A stretch of DNA of 64,000 bases. It comes from Bacteroidota bacterium. Its GTDB lineage: Bacteria; Bacteroidota; Bacteroidia; Chitinophagales; Chitinophagaceae. Positions 43,944 through 52,927 of this stretch are shown piece after piece. The stretch lies in assembly GCA_005798905.1 (NCBI GenBank), contig SYIK01000011.1, positions 62,001-126,000 on the forward strand. Direction: 5' to 3'. The notes under the pieces are model-generated. The model made no database searches and was not told the DNA's origin. It saw only the letters and a list, made by a program, of their open reading frames with translations. The position numbers and the translations under genes were made by a program. Position 1 is the stretch's first letter. The number at the start of each line of letters is the position of its first letter.

Positions 43944-45734
43944 TTGCTAAACAATTTGAAAACAAAAACAGTTAATCAGAAATTTAATTTTGCTTTGTTG
44001 CGTCGTGTGCTGCATTACGCAAATCCGTATAAAAAAAAATTATACGCTTCAATTTTTCTTTCCATTTTTTTAGCATTCCTTACGCCGGTTCGCCCATTAT
44101 TGATTCAAGTTTCGGTAGATAAATATATTCAAGGACGATTACCAGAAATGCTGATTGCAGTTACGGTTTTTCAAATTGTATTAATTCTGTTGGAAACTTT
44201 TTTGCGCTCCTATTTTTCTTTTATTACAGCTTGGCTTGGGCAACACGTAGTAAAAGATTTACGCATAAAAGTGTATGATAAAATAATAGGATTAAATCTA
44301 TCTCAATTTGATAAAACACATATCGGGGTTCTTACAACAAGAACAGTTGATGATATTGAAAGAATAAACGATGTTTTTTCCGACGGAGTAATTCCAATTC
44401 TTGCCGACTTGCTTTCTATTCTTTGTGTGTTGTCGTATATGTTTTGGCAAGATTGGCAACTAAGTTTGATTGCATTAATTCCTTTTCCTATTTTACTAAT
44501 TGCCACTTATTATTTTAAAGAAAGCGTAAACAAATCATTCCATCGCGTTCGAAATGCTGTTGCCAATTTAAATGCTTTTGTTCAAGAGCGATTAACTGGA
44601 ATGCATGTGGTGCAAGCATTTTCAGCGGAAGAGCGCGAATTAGTAAAATTCAAGAGTATTAATAAAAATCATCGAAACGCAAACATTGATGCAATTTTTG
44701 CTTACTCCGTTTTTTTCCCAATTGTAGAAATTGTGTTGGCTGTTGCCATTGGATTAATTGTTTGGTGGACATCAAAAGAAGCGTTGCATTTACACCAAAG
44801 TCAACAAGGAACTTTAATGGCATTTATACTTTGTTTAAATCTTATTTTTCGTCCGTTGCGGGTTATTGCAGATAAATTCAATGTGTTGCAAATGGGAATG
44901 GTAGCCGGTGAACGCGTTTTTAAATTATTGGATAATGAAGATTTTATTCAAACGCAAGGAAATTTTTCGCCAAAAAAAATTGTTGGTAAAATTGAATTTG
45001 AAAATGTATGTTTTGGTTATTCAAACGAAACAATGGTTTTAGAAAATATAAATTTCACTGTAAATCCCGGCGAAACAGTTGCGATTGTGGGCCACACCGG
45101 AAGTGGAAAAACAACCATGGCAAGTTTGCTGAACCGTTTGTACCCTGTTCAACAAGGTGTAATAAAAATTGACGATATAGCAATTGAAGACTATGAATTA
45201 AATAGTTTAAGAAAAAACATTGGCGTTGTATTGCAAGAAGTATTTCTTTTTTCGGGTACAATTTTTGAAAATGTTTCCCTGCTCAATTCTGCTATCACAA
45301 AAGAGGAAGTTATTAATGCGGCTAAGCTTATAAATATGCACGATTTTATTATGCGTTTACCACAAAATTATGATTGTCCTGTAATGGAACGAGGCGGAAT
45401 TCTTTCTTTTGGCCAGCGACAATTACTTACTTTTTTGCGCACACTTTTGTATAATCCTTCCATACTTATTTTGGATGAAGCAACTTCTTCGGTGGATTCG
45501 GAAAGTGAATTGTTAATTCAACAAGCCATTGAAAAACTGATAAAAGGAAGAACCTCAATTATTATTGCTCACCGACTTTCAACCATCAGAAAAGCCAATA
45601 AAATAATTGTTTTGGATAAAGGAAAAATTAAAGAAATGGGCACACACGATGAGCTGATTGAAAAACAAGGTCATTACAATCAACTTTATCAGCTACAGTT
45701 TGAAAAGCATAGTCCCGCTTTTCAAAGAGATTAA
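43944..45734 (+). CDS. MsbA-type ABC exporter (fused permease and ATPase)
   Basis: A half-transporter of about 596 residues: an ABC membrane domain with six helices, then a nucleotide-binding domain with Walker A GHTGSGKT at 383-390, Q-loop VVLQEVFLFSG, a signature reading LSFGQ rather than LSGGQ, Walker B ILILDEATSSVD and the AHRLST switch His. It would act as a homodimer exporting lipids, peptides or drugs. No ATG exists near the 5' end: TTG codons at 43944 and 43956 are the candidate starts. The first directly follows the stop of the 730-residue protein, so the two genes are almost certainly coupled. Confidence 0.9.
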   Translation: MLNNLKTKTVNQKFNFALLRRVLHYANPYKKKLYASIFLSIFLAFLTPVRPLLIQVSVDKYIQGRLPEMLIAVTVFQIVLILLETFLRSYFSFITAWLGQHVVKDLRIKVYDKIIGLNLSQFDKTHIGVLTTRTVDDIERINDVFSDGVIPILADLLSILCVLSYMFWQDWQLSLIALIPFPILLIATYYFKESVNKSFHRVRNAVANLNAFVQERLTGMHVVQAFSAEERELVKFKSINKNHRNANIDAIFAYSVFFPIVEIVLAVAIGLIVWWTSKEALHLHQSQQGTLMAFILCLNLIFRPLRVIADKFNVLQMGMVAGERVFKLLDNEDFIQTQGNFSPKKIVGKIEFENVCFGYSNETMVLENINFTVNPGETVAIVGHTGSGKTTMASLLNRLYPVQQGVIKIDDIAIEDYELNSLRKNIGVVLQEVFLFSGTIFENVSLLNSAITKEEVINAAKLINMHDFIMRLPQNYDCPVMERGGILSFGQRQLLTFLRTLLYNPSILILDEATSSVDSESELLIQQAIEKLIKGRTSIIIAHRLSTIRKANKIIVLDKGKIKEMGTHDELIEKQGHYNQLYQLQFEKHSPAFQRD

Positions 45735-45767
45735 TAGTTATATTCGGGTTTCAAAAACAAAAAAAGT

Positions 45768-46525
45768 ATGAAATCTCCCCCCGAAAAAATTCTTGACTAT
45801 TTTATGTAGCATTTTGCTATTTGTAACCACCAATGCGCAGGTTGGCATTGGTACGGCAACCACTGCTGCATCGGCACAGTTGGATGTAACAAGCACCACC
45901 AAAGGATTTTTGCCTCCACGGATGACAATTTCGCAAAGGAATACAATTACACCTATAGCAGGTTTAATGATTTATAATTCTACTACAAATAAACCCAATT
46001 TTTATAACGGAACAGAATGGAAGAATTTTGATGGCAGCCTTGATACAATAATTGGTGGTAGTTTTCAAGGCGGAATAATTGCCTATATTTTACAAAGTGG
46101 AGACCCTGGCTATAACGCAAATACTACACACGGTTTAATTGCTGCAGCTGCAGACCAAAGTTCTGGTGCTCAATGGGGTTGTGTCGGAACAATAATATCT
46201 GGTGCCGATGGCACAGCCATTGGAACAGGAAACCAAAATACCATTGATATTATGGCGGGTTGCTCCACAGCAGGCAGGTATAGCTGCCAGGCTTTGTGGA
46301 GATTTGGTATTGAACGGATATAGCGACTGGTATTTACCAAGTAAAGATGATTTGAATAAATTGTATATAAACCAGGCAGCAATTGGTGGCTTTCTTAGCG
46401 ACTACTACTGGAGTTCTTTGGAAAACAATTACAATATCGCATGGATTCATCACTTCGCCTATGGCTGGATCACTGCCGATTCCAAAGCAGTCTTACATCG
46501 AGTTAGAGCAGTTCGGTCTTTTTAG
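45768..46525 (+). pseudogene. Frameshifted secreted protein gene with DUF1566/FISUMP-like C-terminus
   Basis: Two open frames together make one protein. Reading from the ATG at 45768 hits a stop within 14 codons; removing one C from the C6 run at 45777-45782 gives MKSPPKKFLTILC...TTNAQ, a good signal peptide, then VGIGTATTAASAQLDVTSTTKGFLPPRMT (a common start of Bacteroidota tail-fibre-like or FISUMP proteins). The frame fails again at 46270-46278, where CAGG is repeated in tandem; removing one copy restores [33 protein letters not shown], a DUF1566/Lcl-type domain that runs to the stop at 46525. Either decay, phase variation or assembly error. Confidence 0.75.
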
Positions 46526-46613
46526 GTTTGGGTTGCACTCCCATGAGCCTGTCGAATAGTCGAAAAATGATGCTAAAGCAAACAGCAATGGATGAAGCAC
46601 AAATCATCAATCT

Positions 46614-46641
46614 ATTGCAGTCAGTTTTAACTGACTGCAAT
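46614..46641 (+). repeat. Perfect inverted repeat, REP-like hairpin
   Basis: Arms of 13 bases (ATTGCAGTCAGTT and its exact complement) are separated by 2 bases. The following A-rich stretch AAAAAAG gives no T-run on the plus strand, so it is not a standard terminator for the upstream gene, but read on the minus strand it is followed by T's. A shorter hairpin (TGGCT-TT-AGCCA) follows at 46663-46674; paired hairpins like this resemble RAYT-type REP elements. Confidence 0.6.
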
Positions 46642-46662
46642 AAAAAAGTAGTTAATTATTTT

Positions 46663-46674
46663 TGGCTTTAGCCA
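46663..46674 (+). repeat. Short inverted repeat
   Basis: TGGCT and AGCCA flank a 2-base spacer, 21 bases after the larger hairpin. On its own it is weak; it is listed because it pairs with the larger repeat in a REP-like arrangement. Confidence 0.35.
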
Positions 46675-46743
46675 CATAAAATATAACTCCAATACTTTTA
46701 GCTTTTATGCTTTAAAATTCAAGGTTTTTAGGCCTTGCAACCC

Positions 46744-46751
46744 TATCTTTG
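46744..46751 (+). promoter_or_regulatory. -7 promoter box for the atp operon
   Basis: TATCTTTG, a perfect TAnnTTTG match followed by CGGC, lies 20 bases before the atpB ATG at 46772. Confidence 0.65.
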
Positions 46752-46771
46752 CGGCAAATTTTAAAAAAAAT

Positions 46772-48165
<1,394 letters not shown>

Positions 48166-48184
48166 TAACTATTTGCCAAAAATT

Positions 48185-48219
48185 TACTGCACTCAACACA
48201 AAGGGTGGCGAGTGCAGTA
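48185..48219 (+). ncRNA. Intercistronic stem-loop between atpE and atpF
   Basis: TACTGCACTC at 48185-48194 pairs perfectly with GAGTGCAGTA at 48210-48219 around a 15-base loop. TTTTAAATTT-like sequence follows, not a clean T-run, so an mRNA stabiliser or partial terminator is more likely than full termination. The rest of the operon continues beyond it. Listed as a cis RNA structure, not a separate transcript. Confidence 0.55.
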
Positions 48220-48254
48220 TTTTAAATTTAAACAAAAGAAATAACAGAAATAAG

Positions 48255-48749
48255 ATGAAACTACTTACCCCCGAATTTGGGTTGCTTATTTGGACTTTTT
48301 TGGCTTTTATGATTGTTTTCTTTTTACTAAAAAAACTGGCTTGGCCGGCAATTGTAAATGGTTTAAAAACAAGAGAAGCATTCATTGCTGAATCTTTGGC
48401 AACTGCTCAAAAAGTAAAAGATGAAATGGCGCAAATGAAAAGCGAACACGAACTTTTACTTTCTCAAGCAAGAGAAGAAAGAGCCTCCATGCTAAAAGAA
48501 GCACGCGAAACCAAAGAAAAAATAATCAACGAATCAAAAGAAGCTGCAAAAGTAGAAGCATCCAAAATTGTTGCCGATGCACAAGTTGCGATTGAAGCAC
48601 AAAAAATGGCTGCGCTGATTGCAGTAAAAAACCAAGTGGGGAAAATGGTTGTAGAGGTTTCCGAAAAAATATTAAGAAAAGAATTGAACAATAAAGAAGC
48701 ACAAGAAGCCCATATTAATGGGTTGGTAAATGAAGTAAAATTGAATTAG
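48255..48749 (+). CDS. atpF: F0F1 ATP synthase subunit b
   Basis: A 164-residue subunit with one N-terminal membrane helix (FGLLIWTFLAFMIVFFLLKKLAWPAI) followed by a long charged helix rich in Ala, Glu and Lys, forming the peripheral stalk. ALKTREAFIAESLATAQKV-like sequence and EILRKELNNKEAQEAHINGLVNEVKL are standard. It is separated from atpE by 89 bases holding the stem-loop, while atpH follows 32 bases later. Confidence 0.95.
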   Translation: MKLLTPEFGLLIWTFLAFMIVFFLLKKLAWPAIVNGLKTREAFIAESLATAQKVKDEMAQMKSEHELLLSQAREERASMLKEARETKEKIINESKEAAKVEASKIVADAQVAIEAQKMAALIAVKNQVGKMVVEVSEKILRKELNNKEAQEAHINGLVNEVKLN

Positions 48750-48781
48750 AAAATTGTAGTTGAATACAGAATAATTGATTT

Positions 48782-49345
48782 ATGGTAAATACACGCTTAG
48801 CATCACGATATGCAAAATCATTGCTCGATCTTTCCATTGAAAGAAACGAATTAGAGCAAGTTTTTGCAAGCATGCAATGGTTGCAAGCCGTTTGCAAAAG
48901 CAATCGCGATTTTGCAACTCTATTACGTAGCCCGGTAGTAAATGCCGATGCAAAACAAAAAATTATTACCGCTGTTTTTCAAAATAATGTTGGACAATTA
49001 ACTGCTTCTTTTTGTGCCTTGTTAATTCAAAAAGGAAGAGAAGGTGTATTGCCAGAAATTGCCAATGCATTTATCCAACAATACAAAGAATTAAAAGAAA
49101 TTAATACAATCAAATTAACAACAGCTACTGCAATTAGCGAAGAATTAAAAAATGCAATTGTAAAGCATATCACTACTACAACGGAAATGAAAAATATTGA
49201 ATTGGAAACAATAGTGAAAGAAGATATTATTGGAGGATTTGTATTACAAACTGGCGATAAATTAGTAGATGCGAGCATCGCTTATGACTTAAAAGCGATT
49301 GCCAAACAATTTGAAAACAACGATTTTATTTACAACATTCGATAA
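48782..49345 (+). CDS. atpH: F0F1 ATP synthase subunit delta
   Basis: A 187-residue OSCP/delta subunit linking the stalk to F1. MVNTRLASRYAKSLLDLSIERNELEQVFASM is the usual N-terminal helical domain, and the C-terminal region has IVKEDIIGGFVLQTGDKLVDASIAYDLKAI, the family signature. It sits between atpF and atpA with gaps of 32 and 52 bases. A weak 5-bp stem (GCGGA/TCCGC) lies in the gap before atpA. Confidence 0.95.
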   Translation: MVNTRLASRYAKSLLDLSIERNELEQVFASMQWLQAVCKSNRDFATLLRSPVVNADAKQKIITAVFQNNVGQLTASFCALLIQKGREGVLPEIANAFIQQYKELKEINTIKLTTATAISEELKNAIVKHITTTTEMKNIELETIVKEDIIGGFVLQTGDKLVDASIAYDLKAIAKQFENNDFIYNIR

Positions 49346-49397
49346 GCGGAATAGTATTTCAAATCCGCCATTGAAATTAAAAGAATAATATAACAAC

Positions 49398-50978
49398 ATG
49401 GTAAAAATTAAACCCGAAGAAATTAGTGCTATCCTTCGTCAGCAACTAAGCAATTTTAATGCAAGTGCCGATTTAGAAGAAGTAGGAACCGTTTTGCAAG
49501 TGGGCGATGGAATTGCTCGTGTATACGGACTTGGAAACGTTCGCTACGGAGAACTTGTAGAATTTGAAAGTGGCGTTCGAGCCATTGCACTTAACCTCGA
49601 AGAAGACAACGTAGGTGTAGTATTGATGGGTGACACAGGTGGAATTCAAGAAGGATCGAAAGTTCGTCGTACCGGACAAATTGCCTCTATAAAAGTAGGA
49701 GAAGGAATGGTGGGACGCGTAGTAAATACGTTGGGAGAAACAATTGATGGAAAAGGACCAATTGTTGGTGAGCGATATGAAATGCCACTTGAGCGCAAAG
49801 CTCCAGGAGTAATTTTTCGTGAACCAGTTAAAGAACCTTTGCAAACAGGTATCAAAGCAATTGATGCAATGATTCCAATTGGTCGTGGCCAGCGTGAGTT
49901 GGTTATTGGCGATCGTCAAACAGGTAAAACAGCTATTTGCATTGATACTATTATTAATCAAAAAGAATTTTTTGCGGCAGGCAAACCGGTTTATTGTATT
50001 TATGTAGCGATTGGTCAAAAAGCATCTACCATTGCAGGTGTGATGAAAACATTGACCGATGCTGGCGCAATGGAATACACTACAATTGTAGCAGCCTCTG
50101 CATCGGATCCTGCTCCGTTACAATTCTATGCTCCATTTGCTGGAGCTGCGATTGGTGAATATTTCCGTGATACCGGAAGAGCGGCATTAATTATTTATGA
50201 TGATTTGTCGAAACAAGCAGTTGCCTATCGCGAAGTTTCTTTGTTGCTTCGTCGTCCTCCAGGCCGTGAAGCTTATCCGGGTGATGTATTCTATTTACAC
50301 AGCCGTTTGTTGGAAAGAGCTGCAAAAATCATTAACGATGATACGGTAGTAAAAAACATGAATGACGTTCCAGATTCTATTAAACATTTGGTAAAAGGAG
50401 GAGGATCTTTAACAGCACTTCCAATTATTGAAACACAAGCGGGTGACGTATCTGCATACATTCCTACTAACGTAATTTCCATTACCGACGGTCAAATATT
50501 TTTGGAAACAAACTTATTCAATGCTGGTATTCGACCTGCAATTAACGTGGGTATTTCGGTAAGTCGTGTGGGAGGAAATGCACAAATTAAGTCAATGAAA
50601 AAAGTTGCAGGTACATTGAAATTAGACCAAGCACTTTATCGCGAAATGGAAGCATTCTCAAAGTTTGGTGGCGATTTGGATGCAGCTACTAAAAACGTGT
50701 TGGACAAAGGAGCACGTAACGTGGAAATTTTAAAACAATTACAATATTCACCTGCATCTGTAGAAAAACAAGTTGCAATTATTTATCTTGGTACAAACGG
50801 ATTTTTGAAAGAAGTTCCTGTAAAAAAGATAAAGGAATTTGAAGAACATTTTTTGATGGAAATGGATAATAAATTACCAGAAGTATTGGCGGAATTTAAA
50901 AAAGGAAATTTACCTGAAGAAGGGTTGAAGAAAATGATGATACTTGTCAACGAGTTGATTCTTCAGTACAAAAAATAA
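49398..50978 (+). CDS. atpA: F0F1 ATP synthase subunit alpha
   Basis: A 526-residue alpha subunit. The P-loop is GDRQTGKTA, preceded by [69 protein letters not shown] and the alpha-specific [10 protein letters not shown] motif are present. It is the last gene of the atp run here: a strong terminator follows 20 bases on, and no atpG, atpD or atpC is in the window. Confidence 0.98.
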   Translation: MVKIKPEEISAILRQQLSNFNASADLEEVGTVLQVGDGIARVYGLGNVRYGELVEFESGVRAIALNLEEDNVGVVLMGDTGGIQEGSKVRRTGQIASIKVGEGMVGRVVNTLGETIDGKGPIVGERYEMPLERKAPGVIFREPVKEPLQTGIKAIDAMIPIGRGQRELVIGDRQTGKTAICIDTIINQKEFFAAGKPVYCIYVAIGQKASTIAGVMKTLTDAGAMEYTTIVAASASDPAPLQFYAPFAGAAIGEYFRDTGRAALIIYDDLSKQAVAYREVSLLLRRPPGREAYPGDVFYLHSRLLERAAKIINDDTVVKNMNDVPDSIKHLVKGGGSLTALPIIETQAGDVSAYIPTNVISITDGQIFLETNLFNAGIRPAINVGISVSRVGGNAQIKSMKKVAGTLKLDQALYREMEAFSKFGGDLDAATKNVLDKGARNVEILKQLQYSPASVEKQVAIIYLGTNGFLKEVPVKKIKEFEEHFLMEMDNKLPEVLAEFKKGNLPEEGLKKMMILVNELILQYKK

Positions 50979-50998
50979 TTTTGTTTAAATTAAGAAAT

Positions 50999-51022
50999 AA
51001 AAGCGGCTCGATGGCCGCTTTT
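50999..51022 (+). terminator. Rho-independent terminator after atpA
   Basis: A 9-bp stem AAAAGCGGC/GCCGCTTTT around a 6-base loop (TCGATG), continuing into ATTTTAT. It ends the atpBEFHA transcript. Confidence 0.85.
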
Positions 51023-51098
51023 ATTTTATCTTCACTATTGAACTTACTGAATAATTATAGAGTGTCAGTGAAGTATTTTAAAAATAAATTAACTATTT

Positions 51099-51797
51099 AT
51101 GGAAACAAAAAAACATAAACTGCTTTTGTGCGAAGACGATACCAACCTCGGAACAGTTTTAAAAACATATTTAGAATTGCACGACTATTCGGTAACATTG
51201 GAACGCGATGGCCGGCTTGGTTTAGCTGCTTTTCAAAGAGAAAAATTCGAACTTTGTTTGTTGGATGTGATGATGCCCAATATGGATGGGTTTAAATTGG
51301 CAGAAGAAATTCGTGATGTGGACCAAGATATGCCTTTGTTTTTTTTGAGTGCAAAAACCATGAAAGACGATATCATTCATGGTTATAAATTAGGCGCCGA
51401 CGATTATATTACAAAACCTTTTGAAAGCGAAGTGTTGCTTTTAAAAATAAAAGCAATTTTAAAAAGAAACGAAGAACTAAATAGAGAATCGGAAAACAAA
51501 GAATTTGATTTGGGCACTTATCATTTCAATCCAAAATTGCGCCACTTGATTCGGAACAACACGACACAAGTTTTATCGCCAAAAGAAAATGAACTGCTTC
51601 GTTTGCTTTGCGAATATTTGAATGATTTACTTCCAAGAGATTTGGCGTTAAAAAAAGTTTGGGGCAGCGATACTTATTTTAATGGCCGAAGCATGGATGT
51701 TTATATTGCCAAGCTGCGCAAATATTTAAAAGAAGACGAAAAAATTGAAATTGTAAATATTCACGGAAACGGATTTAGATTGGTTACACACCCCTAA
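51099..51797 (+). CDS. Orphan response regulator, OmpR family
   Basis: A 232-residue regulator with receiver residues CEDD near 11-14, D56 in LLDVMMP, the conserved Thr/Ser in FLSAKT and KPFESE, and an OmpR-type winged helix (SPKENELLRLLCEYLNDLLPRDLALKKVWG, FNGRSMDVYIAKLRKYL, NIHGNGFRL). It resembles the RprY-type regulators of Bacteroidota. No histidine kinase adjoins it, so its partner must lie elsewhere. Convergent with ruvB, 8 bases away. Confidence 0.88.
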   Translation: METKKHKLLLCEDDTNLGTVLKTYLELHDYSVTLERDGRLGLAAFQREKFELCLLDVMMPNMDGFKLAEEIRDVDQDMPLFFLSAKTMKDDIIHGYKLGADDYITKPFESEVLLLKIKAILKRNEELNRESENKEFDLGTYHFNPKLRHLIRNNTTQVLSPKENELLRLLCEYLNDLLPRDLALKKVWGSDTYFNGRSMDVYIAKLRKYLKEDEKIEIVNIHGNGFRLVTHP

Positions 51798-51805
51798 AAA
51801 TAATT

Positions 51806-52831
51806 TTAAAACAAAGTTTCTGCAGATCTCGATTTTGTTTTTCCCAAATGTGTGTACGCTTTTTCGGTCACTTCTCTTCCTCGCGGTGTGCGTTGCAAAA
51901 ATCCTTCTTGAATTAAAAATGGTTCGTACACTTCTTCGATTGTGCCAGCTTCTTCGCTTACGGCAGATGCAATGGTGCCAATTCCCACAGGCCCTCCTTT
52001 AAATTTTTCAATAATTGTAGTTAGAATTTTATTATCCATATCATCCAAACCAAACTCGTCTACATTCAATGCTTTTAATGCATGTTTTGTAATGCCAATA
52101 TCTATTTGCCCGTCATTTAATACTTGTGCAAAATCTCGAACGCGTCTCAATAATCCATTTGCAATTCTTGGTGTGCCTCTACTTCTTCTTCCAATTTCTG
52201 CAATTGCTGATTCAGAAATTTTTGTTTGAAGAATAGCTGCCGATCTCGAAATAATTTTATTTAAAACATCTGCGGAATAATATTCCAATCTTGATTTAAT
52301 TGCAAATCGGGAAAGCAACGGTGCAGTTAATAATCCACTTCTTGTAGTTGCTCCAACCAATGTAAATGGATTCAAATTGATTTGTACACTTCTTGCATTC
52401 GGGCCGCTGTCAATTAAAATATCAATTCGATAATCTTCCATTGCCGCATACAAATATTCTTCCACTACGGTACTCAGCCGATGAATTTCATCAATAAATA
52501 AAACATCGTTCGGTTGTAAATTAGTAAGTAGCCCGGCTAAATCTCCCGGCTTTTCTATAACCGGCCCGGAAGTTTCTTTGATGTTAACGCCCAATTCATT
52601 TGCAACAATTCGTGAAAGTGTGGTTTTTCCCAATCCCGGCGGGCCATGAAATAAAATATGATCCAAAGCCTCTCCGCGAATTTTTGCAGCTTTAATAAAT
52701 ATTTTTAAATTCTCAATCGTTTGTGCTTGTCCTGCAAATTCTTGTAACTGATTTGGACGAATATTATTTTCAAATGCTTTATCTGCATCCGATAAATTAT
52801 CTTTTTTATTGTTCAAGTTTTCGTTACTCAT
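51806..52831 (-). CDS. ruvB: Holliday junction branch-migration helicase RuvB
   Basis: A 341-residue AAA+ ATPase, full length. [20 protein letters not shown] is Walker [13 protein letters not shown] is Walker [10 protein letters not shown] is sensor 1, [20 protein letters not shown] is sensor 2, and the C-terminal winged helix includes [20 protein letters not shown]. RuvB drives branch migration with RuvA during recombination repair; ruvA and ruvC are not adjacent. It sits between an orphan response regulator and the T9SS protein gene, with the latter's terminator just upstream. Confidence 0.97.
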   Translation of the reverse strand: MSNENLNNKKDNLSDADKAFENNIRPNQLQEFAGQAQTIENLKIFIKAAKIRGEALDHILFHGPPGLGKTTLSRIVANELGVNIKETSGPVIEKPGDLAGLLTNLQPNDVLFIDEIHRLSTVVEEYLYAAMEDYRIDILIDSGPNARSVQINLNPFTLVGATTRSGLLTAPLLSRFAIKSRLEYYSADVLNKIISRSAAILQTKISESAIAEIGRRSRGTPRIANGLLRRVRDFAQVLNDGQIDIGITKHALKALNVDEFGLDDMDNKILTTIIEKFKGGPVGIGTIASAVSEEAGTIEEVYEPFLIQEGFLQRTPRGREVTEKAYTHLGKTKSRSAETLF

Positions 52832-52874
52832 CTTTATTTATTACTTGTAAAACTAAACAATTCTAAAATTTCTA

Positions 52875-52904
52875 AAATAAAAAGTCCCGCTTTTCAGCGG
52901 GACT
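52875..52904 (-). terminator. Rho-independent terminator of the T9SS protein gene
   Basis: On the minus strand an 8-bp stem AGTCCCGC/GCGGGACT with a 6-base loop is followed by TTTTATTTTA. It lies 24 bases after the stop of the large gene and 44 bases before ruvB. Confidence 0.85.
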
Positions 52905-52927
52905 GTGAAAAATTATTCAATCAATTA

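Larger units (their letters stand above)
46526..46771 (+). other. Repeat-containing intergenic spacer before atpB
   Basis: A 246-base gap, the longest in the window. It holds two inverted repeats (46614-46641 and 46663-46674), a GAGCCTGTCGAA-like stretch at 46546-46557 of a kind often found in dispersed bacterial repeats, and the atpB promoter at its 3' end. I see no convincing gene in it. Confidence 0.5.

Noticed and set aside
46543-46671. A 42-codon open frame starting at an ATG in the spacer before atpB
   Set aside because: It runs through both arms of the 13-bp inverted repeat and a dispersed-repeat-like stretch, has no recognisable domain, and is more simply explained as repeat DNA.
48185-48219. 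The atpE-atpF hairpin as a complete terminator
   Set aside because: The sequence after the stem is TTTTAAATTT, not a clean T-run, and atpF, atpH and atpA downstream have no visible promoter of their own.
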